Assembly: GCA_913060495.1 (NCBI GenBank)
Contig: CAJXRP010000005.1
Span: 62,001-126,000 of the forward strand
Source of the DNA: an uncultured Gammaproteobacteria bacterium
GTDB lineage: Bacteria > Pseudomonadota > Gammaproteobacteria > Pseudomonadales > Pseudohongiellaceae
Reading direction: 5' to 3'
Length of the DNA: 64,000 nucleotides
Part shown: positions 39,119 through 49,548 of the stretch, piece by piece
How positions within the stretch are numbered: position 1 is the first letter of the stretch
Layout: every line of letters starts with the position of its first letter
Translations under genes and position numbers: made by a program
The notes under the pieces: generated by a model
Seen by the model: the letters and a program-made list of their open reading frames with translations, nothing else
What the model was told of the DNA's origin: nothing
The model's database searches: none

Positions 39119-41299
39119 TTAGTGACTGCCGACGATATTCTTGATCGTCTTGCGTACCTTGCGACTCTTAACTCGAGTTACTTTTGCTACTGGCTTGATG
39201 AGTCGAACGCGTTTCATGACTCGCGCTAAATGAACTCGATTATGAACGTTGAGTGAGAGATTCACGATACTGAAGCGAGCATCTCTCTCGACGGTGGAAA
39301 TTTTCTCGATGTTGGCTTCAGTTCCCGTGATAGTAGTTGCGAGAGTTGCGATAATGCCGCGTTCATTTTCTAACTCAACACGCAGCTCAACCGAGAACTC
39401 GCCTTGGACGTCAGGATCCCAGCGAACGGAAACGCATTTCTCTGGGTTGTCGCGAATGTCGGCGATGTTATTACAATCATCCGTGTGAATTACCATGCCG
39501 CGGCCTGAACTGATATGACCAACGATCGGATCACCGGGTATCGGATGACAGCACTTGGCATAATTCATCACCATGCCTTCGGAGCCACGAATGTCGAGCG
39601 AGCCTTGCTTGTCTGATTCTTTCTGTGCGTCGTCGGCGGAAATATTACTCTGGGTAGTTAGTCGCTGCGCAACCATGTAGGACATGCGATTGCCTAAGCC
39701 GATTTCTTCTAACAATTGATCCATGGACTTAAGTTTGGTTTGTTGCAAGATGGCATCGATACTTTCCTGCGAGATGCTATCCAATTGATCACCGAAACCT
39801 GCTAATGCCTTATTGAGTAGACGCCGTCCGAGTGCGACTGACTCGGAGTGTTTCTGATTCTTGAGGTAATGACGAATATTGCTTCGCGCTTTGCCAGTAA
39901 TAACAAAACTTAACCAGGCTGGGTTGGGCTGTGTACCAGGCGCGGTAATGATCTCAACGGTTTGACCGCTCTCCAATGGTTCACTTAACGGAGCGAGACG
40001 GCGGCTAATTCGACAGGCGACACAGGAATTACCGACATCGGTATGGATCGCATAGGCGAAATCAACAGCGGTAGAGCCAGCGGGTAACTCGAATATTGTT
40101 CCTTTAGGTGTGAAAAGATAAATCTCATCAGGGAACAGGTCGATCTTAACGTTTTCGATAAACTCCAATGAATTGCCGGCATTCTTCTGCATATCCAGCA
40201 AACCATTAACCCACTCACGAGCGCGTACGTGTGGATTGCTCGGCAAGTCGTCGCTAGACTTATAGAGCCAGTGAGCGGCGATACCATTGTTTGCCATCGC
40301 CTCCATCTCTTCTGTGCGTATCTGAATCTCGATGGGCACGCCGTGCATACCAAATAGAGTAGTGTGAAGAGATTGATAACCGTTTGCTTTCGGAATAGCG
40401 ATGTAGTCTTTGAAGCGACCCGGCACGGGTTTGTACAAGCTGTGTACTGCTCCTAGCACGCGGTAGCAAGTATCAACACGGTCGACGACGATACGAAACG
40501 CGTATACATCCATGATTTCTGAAAAGGACTTGCGCTTGCTACGCATTTTTTCGTAGATGCTATAGAGATGTTTCTCTCGTCCGGCGCAGCGCCCGGGCAG
40601 GCCTTCGCGTTCTAAGCAGGCAGCGATTGAAGTCTCAATCTTAGAAAGAATTTCTTTTCTGTTGCCGCGAACACTTTTTACAGCGGCTGAGATTCGGCGC
40701 GCGCGCATCGGATAAAGAGCAGAAAAACCCAGCTCTTCAAATTCGACTCTAACGTTATTCATTCCCAAGCGATTGGCGATGGGTGCATAGATATCAAGCG
40801 TTTCTCGTGCGATGCGCCGGCGTTTGTCCGGTCCGAGCACATCCAGAGTACGCATATTGTGCAGGCGGTCGGCGATCTTAACTAAAATCACACGCAGATC
40901 TTTCGCCATTGCCATGGCCATCTTCTGAAAATTTTCTGCCTGCGCTTCGGCACGACTGCTGAATGTAATTTTGTTGAGTTTGCTTACACCGTCCACGAGA
41001 TCAGCAACAGAGTTGCCAAACTGCGACTTAATTGCTGTCTTGGTAATGCCGGTGTCTTCAATTACGTCGTGCAGCATGGCGGCCATCAGGCTTTGATGGT
41101 CCATGTGCATTTCGCTGAGAATGCCGGCTACTGCGAGGGGATGCGTGACATAGGGGTCGCCACTGCGACGGAACTGGCCTTCATGGGCTTGTTCCGCGTA
41201 GTAATAGGCACGACGTACGTTGTTGACCTGCTCCTTACCGAGATAACTGGTAAGGCCTGAGGCGAGGGAGTCGATCGTGTCTACCGCTGGGACCTGCAA
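39119..41299 (-). CDS. spoT: Bifunctional (p)ppGpp synthetase/hydrolase SpoT
   Basis: SpoT makes and breaks the alarmone (p)ppGpp. The N-terminal HD hydrolase domain is intact (RRSGDPYVTHPLAVAGIL, AAMLHDVIEDTG). The synthetase domain has VYAFRIVVD, FKDYIAIPKANGYQSLHTT and EIQIRTEEM. TGS (LFTPKGTIFELPAGSTAVDFAYAIH, read in parts) and a C-terminal ACT domain follow. The start is a TTG at 41299 behind a near-perfect AAGGAG at 7 bases. It is 726 aa and follows rpoZ closely, as in most gammaproteobacteria. Confidence 0.96.
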   Translation of the reverse strand: MQVPAVDTIDSLASGLTSYLGKEQVNNVRRAYYYAEQAHEGQFRRSGDPYVTHPLAVAGILSEMHMDHQSLMAAMLHDVIEDTGITKTAIKSQFGNSVADLVDGVSKLNKITFSSRAEAQAENFQKMAMAMAKDLRVILVKIADRLHNMRTLDVLGPDKRRRIARETLDIYAPIANRLGMNNVRVEFEELGFSALYPMRARRISAAVKSVRGNRKEILSKIETSIAACLEREGLPGRCAGREKHLYSIYEKMRSKRKSFSEIMDVYAFRIVVDRVDTCYRVLGAVHSLYKPVPGRFKDYIAIPKANGYQSLHTTLFGMHGVPIEIQIRTEEMEAMANNGIAAHWLYKSSDDLPSNPHVRAREWVNGLLDMQKNAGNSLEFIENVKIDLFPDEIYLFTPKGTIFELPAGSTAVDFAYAIHTDVGNSCVACRISRRLAPLSEPLESGQTVEIITAPGTQPNPAWLSFVITGKARSNIRHYLKNQKHSESVALGRRLLNKALAGFGDQLDSISQESIDAILQQTKLKSMDQLLEEIGLGNRMSYMVAQRLTTQSNISADDAQKESDKQGSLDIRGSEGMVMNYAKCCHPIPGDPIVGHISSGRGMVIHTDDCNNIADIRDNPEKCVSVRWDPDVQGEFSVELRVELENERGIIATLATTITGTEANIEKISTVERDARFSIVNLSLNVHNRVHLARVMKRVRLIKPVAKVTRVKSRKVRKTIKNIVGSH

Positions 41300-41330
41300 G
41301 ACTCGACTCCTTCGTTAGTAGGCGTAGTGA

Positions 41331-41693
41331 TTAAGCTTCCGCAACGGGGGGTTCTTTCTCTTCCACTTTGGCGGGTTCTTCGCTGACTTCTTCAGTTGCA
41401 GCAGCTTCGATAGTCTCTGGAGCCTCGGCAGCAGCCTCTGTCTCTTCGGCAGCCACTTCATCAGCCAGCTCTTCTAGCTCTACGCTAGGTGGTTTGGCTA
41501 TCAGGATGCTGGCATCGATCAGGCCTTCTGCGATTTCTCGTAGTGCTAGTACGGTAGGCTTGTCATTATCGACGGAAACCAACGGGTCTTTGCCGCCAGT
41601 CTGAATTTGACGCGAGCGTTTGCTGGATACCATGACCAGTTCAAAGCGGTTATCAACGTTTTCCAAACAATCTTCTACAGTGATTCTAGCCAT
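41331..41693 (-). CDS. rpoZ: RNA polymerase omega subunit, with long acidic tail
   Basis: Omega helps assemble RNA polymerase and forms part of a ppGpp site. The start [21 protein letters not shown] and [11 protein letters not shown] and [13 protein letters not shown] are family hallmarks. E. coli omega is 91 aa; here it is 120, with residues about 72-120 forming a Glu/Ala/Pro-rich, strongly acidic tail that is likely disordered. It is upstream of spoT in the same unit, so two players of the stringent response are coexpressed. Confidence 0.95.
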   Translation of the reverse strand: MARITVEDCLENVDNRFELVMVSSKRSRQIQTGGKDPLVSVDNDKPTVLALREIAEGLIDASILIAKPPSVELEELADEVAAEETEAAAEAPETIEAAATEEVSEEPAKVEEKEPPVAEA

Positions 41694-41876
41694 ACCAAAC
41701 CCTTAATGATCTACATGTTTACTGGTGCCGGAGTGCCGGATATAAGCTGAATCAGGCAAGGCCACCGCAGCTCCTAGGAGCATATTTAACGAGGACCGGG
41801 GATTTTACTGAATTCTGGCGCAGAATGCATACAATTCTTGCAAGCGGACCCCTACTGGGTGTTTAGATACCTAGCG

Positions 41877-42497
41877 CTACCTGCGCAGAGCGAGGCTGGC
41901 GAAGAGGGCTGCTTGGTTCGTTTCCTGATATTTTATCGTCAATCGGTAGGATCTGATGATGGAGGAAAGGTCTTCTAGTGCCGTATCGAAGTCGTCGTTA
42001 ATGACGACAAAATCGGCCTCAGCGACGTGGGAAATCTCCGCTACTGCCTCATTCATGCGTTTATCGATAGTCTCGGGATCATCCTGTGCTCGATTTTGAA
42101 GGCGAGTCTTTAGGGTTTCCAGGGACGGGGGTAAGATAAAAATGGAACAGGCATTTGGGTCGAGATTACGAATTTGCACTGCGCCTTGCCAATCGATCTC
42201 GAGAATCACGTCGCAGCCGGCTTCAAGCTGCTCATTTACCCACAGCTGCGAGGTGCCATAGTGGTTGCCGTAGACGTGGGCGCTCTCAAAAAAGTTGCCT
42301 TCTCCTAACATCTCCATAAAAGCCGCTTCATCGACAAAATGGTAGTTCACGCCGTCGACTTCACCAGGGCGCTTGGCCCGAGTGGTGTGAGACACGGATA
42401 CACGCAGCTGTTGCTCGCGCTCGATCAACGCCTTCACTAGGCTGGTTTTGCCTGCACCGGAAGGTGCCGTCACGATGAATAGTGTACCTTTAGACAT
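41877..42497 (-). CDS. gmk: Guanylate kinase
   Basis: Gmk phosphorylates GMP to GDP with ATP. The P-loop is VTAPSGAGKTSLVKAL (residues 9-24) and the GMP-binding region is VSVSHTTRAKRPGEVDGVNYHFV; DVILEIDWQGAVQIR is the central strand. The length (206 aa) is typical. It lies between yicC and rpoZ, with 183 bases before rpoZ, in the usual gmk-rpoZ-spoT order. Confidence 0.96.
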   Translation of the reverse strand: MSKGTLFIVTAPSGAGKTSLVKALIEREQQLRVSVSHTTRAKRPGEVDGVNYHFVDEAAFMEMLGEGNFFESAHVYGNHYGTSQLWVNEQLEAGCDVILEIDWQGAVQIRNLDPNACSIFILPPSLETLKTRLQNRAQDDPETIDKRMNEAVAEISHVAEADFVVINDDFDTALEDLSSIIRSYRLTIKYQETNQAALFASLALRR

Positions 42498-42553
42498 GCA
42501 GCTTGATCTCCGAAACTAATCCTAATCCTATCATTATTATTCAATACTACTCT

Positions 42554-43420
42554 TTATTCGATATTCTGAATTTGTTCACGCATCTGTTCGATCAATACCT
42601 TCAATTCCACAGCGCTGAGGGTGGTATCGACGACGATAGATTTTGAGGAAAGCGTATTGGCCTCGCGATTTAGCTCCTGCATCAGGAAATCTAGGCGCCG
42701 GCCCTTCTGGCCCTTCGCACCCAACACACGTTCTACTTCGTTCAGATGAGAGTCTAGTCTATCTAGCTCTTCCTCCACATCGGCTTTCTGGGCGAGTAGT
42801 GATACTTCCTGTTCCAAACGAGTGGGCTCGAGCTCCACCTGCAGCTCCGCCAGTCGATCGAGAATATTCTGTTTTTGTTTCCCTAGGATTTCCGGCATTT
42901 TGTTGCGAACGTTGACCACGATCTCGCGGACAGCGTCGATGCGTTGCTTGATAAAGCCTTCTAGCTCCGCACCTTCGCGCTCTCTCGTTGCCACCAGGTC
43001 ATCTAGCGCTGCGCCGAATAAACTCAGTGCTTGTTTCTCGATAGATGTCTTATCGAAATCCTGTTCTTCTATAACGCCAGGCCAGCGCAGCACTTCCATA
43101 TTGCTCAGACTCATTGAGGTGCCGGTAATTTGTTCTATCTCGACGTTCGCCTCAACCAGTTGTCGAATTAGCTGTGTATTCAGATGCAAACTAGTAGAAA
43201 CATTTGATTCTGATTGAAAACGTAGCTGGCATTCCACCTTGCCGCGGGTAAGACGTTTACGTACAGCCTCGCGCACACTATTTTCCAGTGCTCGAAACGA
43301 CTCCGGTAGACGCACGCTGCTTTCCAGATAGCGATGATTCACAGATCGAATTTCCCAGGTAAGTGAACCCCATTCCTGTTCTAGTTGCTGTCTTGAGAAG
43401 GCAGTCATACTTGATGTCAT
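42554..43420 (-). CDS. yicC: YicC family endoribonuclease-like protein
   Basis: YicC proteins are RNA endonucleases linked to small-RNA decay in E. coli. The N-terminus has SMTAFSR and the WEIRSVNHRYLE segment, and the C-terminus has KGRRLDFLMQELNREANTLSSKS and a final helix ending MREQIQNIE. The length (288 aa) is normal. It is followed by gmk 56 bases later on the same strand and is divergent from rph, as in many gammaproteobacteria. Confidence 0.93.
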   Translation of the reverse strand: MTSSMTAFSRQQLEQEWGSLTWEIRSVNHRYLESSVRLPESFRALENSVREAVRKRLTRGKVECQLRFQSESNVSTSLHLNTQLIRQLVEANVEIEQITGTSMSLSNMEVLRWPGVIEEQDFDKTSIEKQALSLFGAALDDLVATREREGAELEGFIKQRIDAVREIVVNVRNKMPEILGKQKQNILDRLAELQVELEPTRLEQEVSLLAQKADVEEELDRLDSHLNEVERVLGAKGQKGRRLDFLMQELNREANTLSSKSIVVDTTLSAVELKVLIEQMREQIQNIE

Positions 43421-43650
43421 AGTCTAATATCCGAATATTAAGGCGAAACCTATCCCCAATATTTTAACCTAATCCCGTTGTAATCACAGTCTACTTTGTT
43501 GGGGTATCCTGCTTGGATTCTCTGCCCAGCCTGTGATCACATTTTTGGCTGGACTCGCGCGTGACTTGTGGCTCGCTATAACAATCAATATCTAGGATAA
43601 TTTGGCCGCAGCAAGTTATGTGCTTGCAGACATCTACCCACAGGAAAATT

Positions 43651-44376
43651 ATGACTGAACTTATACGACCAAGCCAACGAAGCGCCGACCAATTGCGCAA
43701 TATCTCCATCAGCAGAAATTACACGAAACATGCGGAAGGCTCTGTATTGGTCGAATTCGGTGATACCAAGGTGCTATGTAATGCCAGCGTAGAGAAGTCG
43801 GTTCCACGTTTCTTGAAGGGTTCCGGCAAGGGCTGGATTACAGCTGAATACGGCATGCTGCCTCGTTCGACAAATACCCGCATGGACCGAGAGGCTGCAA
43901 GAGGCAAGCAATCTGGCCGTAGCCTAGAGATTCAACGTCTAATTGGCCGTTCCCTGCGCGCGGCTATAGATTTGACCCAACTGGGTGAGCACACGATCAA
44001 GATCGACTGCGACGTTATTCAGGCCGATGGTGGAACGAGAACCGCATCGATAACTGGCGGTTGTGTAGCAATGATGGATGCTATCAATCATATGATCGCG
44101 AATAAGATGGTGAGCGGAAATCCAGCGAAGCAGTTAATCGCGTCTGTCTCTGTAGGTATATTTAATGGCCATGCCGTTCTCGATCTCGACTATGACGAAG
44201 ACTCGAATGCCGAGACTGACATGAATGTTGTGATGACCGAATCAGGCGGATTCATCGAAGTACAGGGCACAGGCGAAGACGGTGATTTTAGCCACGATCA
44301 ATTATTAGAAATGCTTGCGCTCGGAAATAGCGGTATTCAAGAACTAATAGCGAAGCAGAAGCAGGCGCTTGCTTAA
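43651..44376 (+). CDS. rph: Ribonuclease PH
   Basis: RNase PH trims tRNA 3' ends phosphorolytically. The start at ATG 43651 has CAGGAAAATT ahead and gives [20 protein letters not shown], the family start; an upstream TG-type start at 43618 would add 11 residues without support. Conserved parts include [31 protein letters not shown] and [18 protein letters not shown]. It is 241 aa. Its neighbour pyrE, 60 bases downstream, is the classic partner. Confidence 0.96.
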   Translation: MTELIRPSQRSADQLRNISISRNYTKHAEGSVLVEFGDTKVLCNASVEKSVPRFLKGSGKGWITAEYGMLPRSTNTRMDREAARGKQSGRSLEIQRLIGRSLRAAIDLTQLGEHTIKIDCDVIQADGGTRTASITGGCVAMMDAINHMIANKMVSGNPAKQLIASVSVGIFNGHAVLDLDYDEDSNAETDMNVVMTESGGFIEVQGTGEDGDFSHDQLLEMLALGNSGIQELIAKQKQALA

Positions 44377-44436
44377 AGTAGCTGAAAATCTGTTTTATAG
44401 TAAATTGAAAATACGATCCGGGGACACGAGGTATTG

Positions 44437-45090
44437 ATGCAAGAATTTCAAAAAAACTTTCTAAACTTCGTCATTGAGAATGAGATTCTACGATTCGGAG
44501 AATTTACTCTGAAGTCTGGGCGAGTAAGTCCCTATTTTTTTAATGCAGGGCTTTTCAATACCGGTGAAAAATTGTCTTTTCTAGCTGGTTGTTACGCCGA
44601 TGCGATAGTCGATGCCCGGATCGAATATGATGTTCTATTCGGGCCGGCCTACAAAGGTATTCCGTTGGCTACAGCGACATCGATGGCGCTCGCGAGTAAG
44701 CATCAAGTGAACAAGCCCTATTGTTTCAATCGCAAGGAAGCGAAGTCGCATGGAGAGGGTGGTTCTATAGTTGGTGCCGAATTAAGCGGAGATGTGCTAA
44801 TCGTCGATGATGTGATTACGGCAGGCACTGCTGTAAGAGAAGCGGCAGAGATTATCAGTAGCAATGGTGCCCATCTAAATGGCATTGCCGTCGCTATGGA
44901 TCGGCAAGAGAAAGGGACCGGCAGTCTGTCGGCAATTCAGGAGATAGAACAGAAGTACCAGATAAAGGTTGTTAGCATAATTAGCTTACAAAACATCGTA
45001 GACTATCTTATGGCTTCCGAAAACGTACAACTGCAGCCCTATCTCGATGCGGTTGTTGCCTATCGAGAAGAGTACGGAATATCTTCCTAA
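44437..45090 (+). CDS. pyrE: Orotate phosphoribosyltransferase
   Basis: PyrE makes orotidine-5'-phosphate from orotate and PRPP in pyrimidine synthesis. The PRPP-binding loop is [17 protein letters not shown] (about residues 118-134), and [14 protein letters not shown] and [11 protein letters not shown] are also conserved. ATG 44437 follows GAGG at proper spacing; TTG one codon earlier is the alternative. The length is 217 aa. It converges with slmA and a shared long hairpin overlaps the slmA stop. Confidence 0.96.
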   Translation: MQEFQKNFLNFVIENEILRFGEFTLKSGRVSPYFFNAGLFNTGEKLSFLAGCYADAIVDARIEYDVLFGPAYKGIPLATATSMALASKHQVNKPYCFNRKEAKSHGEGGSIVGAELSGDVLIVDDVITAGTAVREAAEIISSNGAHLNGIAVAMDRQEKGTGSLSAIQEIEQKYQIKVVSIISLQNIVDYLMASENVQLQPYLDAVVAYREEYGISS

Positions 45091-45095
45091 CGAAG

Positions 45096-45129
45096 CAGAG
45101 AAGCGGTTAACTAGCCGCTTAGTTCTCTG
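45096..45129. repeat. Hairpin between convergent pyrE and slmA
   Basis: CAGAGAA (45096-45102) plus GCGG (45103-45106) pair with CCGC (45115-45118) and TTCTCTG (45123-45129), with an 8-base loop and a 4-base bulge. It starts just after pyrE and includes the slmA stop codon. It could act as a two-way transcript end, but no T-run is present. Confidence 0.5.
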
Positions 45130-45733
45130 GTGTTGCCGAATACGGCTCTAACAAATTCTTGCTTAAGTATTCCCACTGAGTGTCCCAGTTATCCAAAGGG
45201 GAGACTTTGAATTCGCTACGCACAAACTGCGCTAATCTACCTTCACATGAGGCAAGCAGTAGGTTCGCGAGAACAGCTGGCGAAATAGTAGTCTTCAGGT
45301 TCTCCCTAATTTGGGCCTCTCGCAATACTTGCTTAAGTTGAGCCTCTAAGCGACTAAAGAATTGAGCAATGCGTTCGCGCAGTCTTTCAGTTTCCCCTGC
45401 GAGTGCGTCTCCAGTAAGTAGACGTGTCATTCCCGGATTCTTGTCACAGAATGTGAGTATTAGCAGCAAGATGTTTTGGCAGCGAATTTCTGCGCTTTCT
45501 TCTTCATTGATTATTCTGGTGATTCTCGCGAACAGAGTGTCCTCGATGAACTTGATGAGCCCTTCGAACATTCTCGCTTTGCTGGGAAAGTGCCTGTACA
45601 GGGCGGCTTCAGAGACACCGACCTCTCTAGCAAGGGCGGCAGTCGTGATGCGCTCGCCCGGCGCAGCTTCCAGCATACGTGCTAGTGCTTGCAGGATCTG
45701 ATCTTTTCGAGAAACTTTGTTGGTTTTGTCCAT
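45119..45733 (-). CDS. slmA: Nucleoid occlusion factor SlmA
   Basis: SlmA is a TetR-fold DNA-binding protein that blocks FtsZ assembly over the nucleoid. The helix-turn-helix (ITTAALAREVGVSEAALYRHFPSKARMFEGLIKFIED, read in parts) and the C-terminal NLLLASCEGRLAQFVRSEFKVSPL match SlmA rather than a drug-efflux repressor. The length (204 aa) is near the E. coli size (198). It follows argB by 18 bases, in the conserved argB-slmA/pyrE-rph neighbourhood. Confidence 0.94.
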   Translation of the reverse strand: MDKTNKVSRKDQILQALARMLEAAPGERITTAALAREVGVSEAALYRHFPSKARMFEGLIKFIEDTLFARITRIINEEESAEIRCQNILLLILTFCDKNPGMTRLLTGDALAGETERLRERIAQFFSRLEAQLKQVLREAQIRENLKTTISPAVLANLLLASCEGRLAQFVRSEFKVSPLDNWDTQWEYLSKNLLEPYSATPEN

Positions 45734-45751
45734 GTCTTCTTAATGGCCTGA

Positions 45752-46666
<915 letters not shown>

Positions 46667-46736
46667 TCATTCCGTGAGCTCGAAGGCGGTATCGCATTCT
46701 TCACTCAAGCTTCTATGGTTAGTTCTTTATAGCGTC

Positions 46737-48146
46737 CTAAAACTCTATTTCTAAATTCTTATCTGCGCTAAGAATTAGAGTTCTAAACTGTTTTTGGATC
46801 TCATTCATTCTTTCGTGGGTGTCTGCTTCGAATCTAAGTAGCAGGGCAGGGCTGGTATTTGAGGCGCGCACTAGACCCCAGCCATCGGCATACTCGACAC
46901 GAAGACCGTCGAGAGTTATCAGCTTCGCGGCTGGAAAATTGGCTAACTCAAGCAAGTGATCCATGAGTAAGAACTTACGCTCTTCTGGAACCTCGATCTT
47001 AATTTCAGGTGTACTAAAACCTGCGAAGAACGGCTCGAAAATTTCGTCACTCGATGCTGCAGACTCGCTGATTATTTTTAGCAGTCTGGCAGCGACGTAA
47101 AGACCGTCATCGAATCCAAACCAATCATCTTTAATGAAGATGTGCGCGGCAAACTCTCCCCCAAGAATGGCATCGGTTTCCTGCATCTTTTGCTTCATGA
47201 AGGAGTGGCCGCTACGGTGCATTACTGGAGAACCACCATATTGTTTAATCAGGGCGCCTAGTTTACTGCTGCACTTAACATCAAAGACAACAGCTTTACC
47301 TGGGTAGTTTGGCAGAATAGATTGTACGAGCAGCATCAACATGCGATCGGCATCTACGAATTTTCCGCGATTTGTTATGAGTCCTACGCGGTCGCCATCA
47401 CCATCCAGTGCGATGCCGATATCTGCATTCTTCTCCAGAACGGTGGAGGCGAGTATGGTCAAATTTGCAGGCACGGTGGGGTCGGGATGATGGTTTGGAA
47501 AATTGCCATCGATCTCGCAAAAAATAGGATGCACTTCGCAGCCTAGCTCTTGAAACAGTAACGGGGCGATCTTTCCGGGAACGGCATTGCCGCAGTCGAT
47601 TACGATCTTGAGTGGTTTATTCAGTTGAATACGACCGCAGATATCCGCTATGTAACTACGATCGATATCGAGCTCTGTGAACTCGCCACTACCCGTTCTT
47701 AACTGATCGTTTTCAATTCGTATTCGAATTTTTTGAATTTGATTTTCGGCTAGGCTAGTTTGATTGAAGACAACCTTCAAGCCGTTATAGTTAGCAGGAT
47801 TATGGCTGGCTGTTAACATTACGCCGGAAGTGTAAGTTGTCGTATAGGTTGCGAAGTAAAGAATTGGCGTTGGCACTAGGCCGATACTCACGACATTACA
47901 TCCGCTGCTTTGAATGCCTTCTATCAATGCAATAGACAAGGCGGGGCTTGACAGCCTACCGTCATACCCAACTAATAAAGATGGAATGTTTTGGTCGAGG
48001 GCTTCACTGCCTATCGCTTGACCGATGCGTTTTACATTTTGTGTAGTGAGTTGTTGTTCAGCGATTCCGCGAATGTCATAGGCTCTGAAAATGGAGGCCG
48101 GGATAGATTCGTGGTTAGCTTGTGTTGCGGCTTGCGTCATAATCAT
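46737..48146 (-). CDS. algC: Phosphomannomutase/phosphoglucomutase AlgC
   Basis: AlgC interconverts 1- and 6-phosphates of mannose and glucose for LPS, exopolysaccharide and nucleotide-sugar synthesis. The start is PASIFRAYDIRGIAEQQL; the phosphoserine loop is MLTASHNPANYNGLK; the metal loop is ALDGDGDRVG; the sugar loop is GGEFAAHIF; and the phosphate loop RASNTSPALLLRFEA is near the C-terminus. It is 469 aa. ATG 48146 or ATG two codons later may be used. The dut gene usual between coaBC and algC is missing. Confidence 0.95.
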   Translation of the reverse strand: MIMTQAATQANHESIPASIFRAYDIRGIAEQQLTTQNVKRIGQAIGSEALDQNIPSLLVGYDGRLSSPALSIALIEGIQSSGCNVVSIGLVPTPILYFATYTTTYTSGVMLTASHNPANYNGLKVVFNQTSLAENQIQKIRIRIENDQLRTGSGEFTELDIDRSYIADICGRIQLNKPLKIVIDCGNAVPGKIAPLLFQELGCEVHPIFCEIDGNFPNHHPDPTVPANLTILASTVLEKNADIGIALDGDGDRVGLITNRGKFVDADRMLMLLVQSILPNYPGKAVVFDVKCSSKLGALIKQYGGSPVMHRSGHSFMKQKMQETDAILGGEFAAHIFIKDDWFGFDDGLYVAARLLKIISESAASSDEIFEPFFAGFSTPEIKIEVPEERKFLLMDHLLELANFPAAKLITLDGLRVEYADGWGLVRASNTSPALLLRFEADTHERMNEIQKQFRTLILSADKNLEIEF

Positions 48147-48177
48147 TGCCGATAGATTTGTAAAGTAGTAGTAATGG

Positions 48178-49368
48178 CTATGGTTCGTTCAGAGCTGTAG
48201 CGATAAGTTGCAGCATGTTTCTTGCAACTACATTCTTGTTGCCTTCTTGTAGTTCGGTTTCGCTCGTTTCGGTTATAGCTGTGACGACGATGGAATCACT
48301 ATTAAAGGTTTCGGTAGCATTGTTGGCAAACAACATATCGAGACCCTTACGCTCCAATTTTTCTTTACCATTGCTGACGATGTTATTTGTTTCAGCAGCG
48401 AAGCCAACGACAAAGGGTTTCGTTTCGAGCTGGGCGACTTCACTAATAATATCTGGGTTTTTTATTAGTGTGAGCTGCATCTGTTCGGCAGACTTCTTAA
48501 TCTTTTGTGCTTCGGTCTTCGCAGGTCGATAGTCGGCCACGGCGGCAACACCAATAAACACATCACAATCAGCCATGGCTTCGTGAGTTGCTTCAAGCAT
48601 CTGCTCTGCGCTGATCACATCGACACGATTAACGCTCTCAGGAGTGGCCAGGTTAACTGGGCCGCTGATAAGAGTTACTTTCGCTCCTGCTGCTACTGCT
48701 TCTGCAGCCAGCGCATAGGCCATCTTGCCGGAGCTATGATTGCTTATGAATCTCACCGGATCGATTGCTTCTCGCGTGGGCCCTCCAGTGATAACAAAAT
48801 TTTTCCCAGCGAGGTCGCCGGTTTCAAACAAGCTGGCACTCAACTCTAATAATTGTGCAGGCTCTAACATACGTCCTGGTCCTACATCACCGCAGGCCTG
48901 TTCACCTTCTGCTGGGCCAAAAATGTGATATCCGCGATCAACGAGCACATTCAGATTAGTCGTCGTGCTGTTATCTGCCCACATCGCCTGGTTCATCGCC
49001 GGTGCGATAGCAATCTTCGCTGATGTGGCAAGCACCATTGTGGAAAGGATGTCATTTGCCTGACCTTGGCTGATTCGGGCAATGAAATCAGCTGTAGCAG
49101 GGGCGATCAATACTAAGTCTGCCCATCGAGCGAGTTCAATATGGCCCATGGCAGCTTCAGCATCGCTATCGAGTAGGTCTAGATGGACTCGCTGGCCCGA
49201 TAGCGCCTGCATAGTGAGCGGCGTAATGAACTCCGTCGCAGCTTGTGTCATGCCTACTCTGACTTCGGCACCGGCCTTGATGAGCAGGCGCGTAAGTTCG
49301 GCACATTTGTACGCGGCGATGCCGCCGGTAATGCCGAGTAAGATGCGTTTGTTAGTAAGGCTTAACAT
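48178..49368 (-). CDS. coaBC: Bifunctional CoaBC: phosphopantothenoylcysteine synthase/decarboxylase
   Basis: CoaBC carries out two steps of coenzyme A synthesis. The N-terminal flavoprotein decarboxylase domain has ILLGITGGIAAYKCAEL, IAPAMNQAMW and the ACGDVGPGRMLEP loop; the C-terminal synthase domain has ITGGPTREAIDPVRFISNHSSGKM and LIKNPDII. It is 396 aa, close to other gammaproteobacteria. It is divergent from radC and ends 31 bases before algC starts. Confidence 0.96.
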   Translation of the reverse strand: MLSLTNKRILLGITGGIAAYKCAELTRLLIKAGAEVRVGMTQAATEFITPLTMQALSGQRVHLDLLDSDAEAAMGHIELARWADLVLIAPATADFIARISQGQANDILSTMVLATSAKIAIAPAMNQAMWADNSTTTNLNVLVDRGYHIFGPAEGEQACGDVGPGRMLEPAQLLELSASLFETGDLAGKNFVITGGPTREAIDPVRFISNHSSGKMAYALAAEAVAAGAKVTLISGPVNLATPESVNRVDVISAEQMLEATHEAMADCDVFIGVAAVADYRPAKTEAQKIKKSAEQMQLTLIKNPDIISEVAQLETKPFVVGFAAETNNIVSNGKEKLERKGLDMLFANNATETFNSDSIVVTAITETSETELQEGNKNVVARNMLQLIATALNEP

Positions 49369-49548
49369 GGAGACCCAACAACTATAGGTGGTTCAAGGGT
49401 TAGCTAGACTAGCAGCTAGCATTGCGTTAATCAATTTGACGGCAAATTAACGGTTCTGACGATTGCCGTCTATTCTTTTATTAATTAGGCGGCAGTGGCT
49501 GGCGAGGGAATTGCTAAAGATGGCGGATGCAATTAAGGAATTAGCTTA

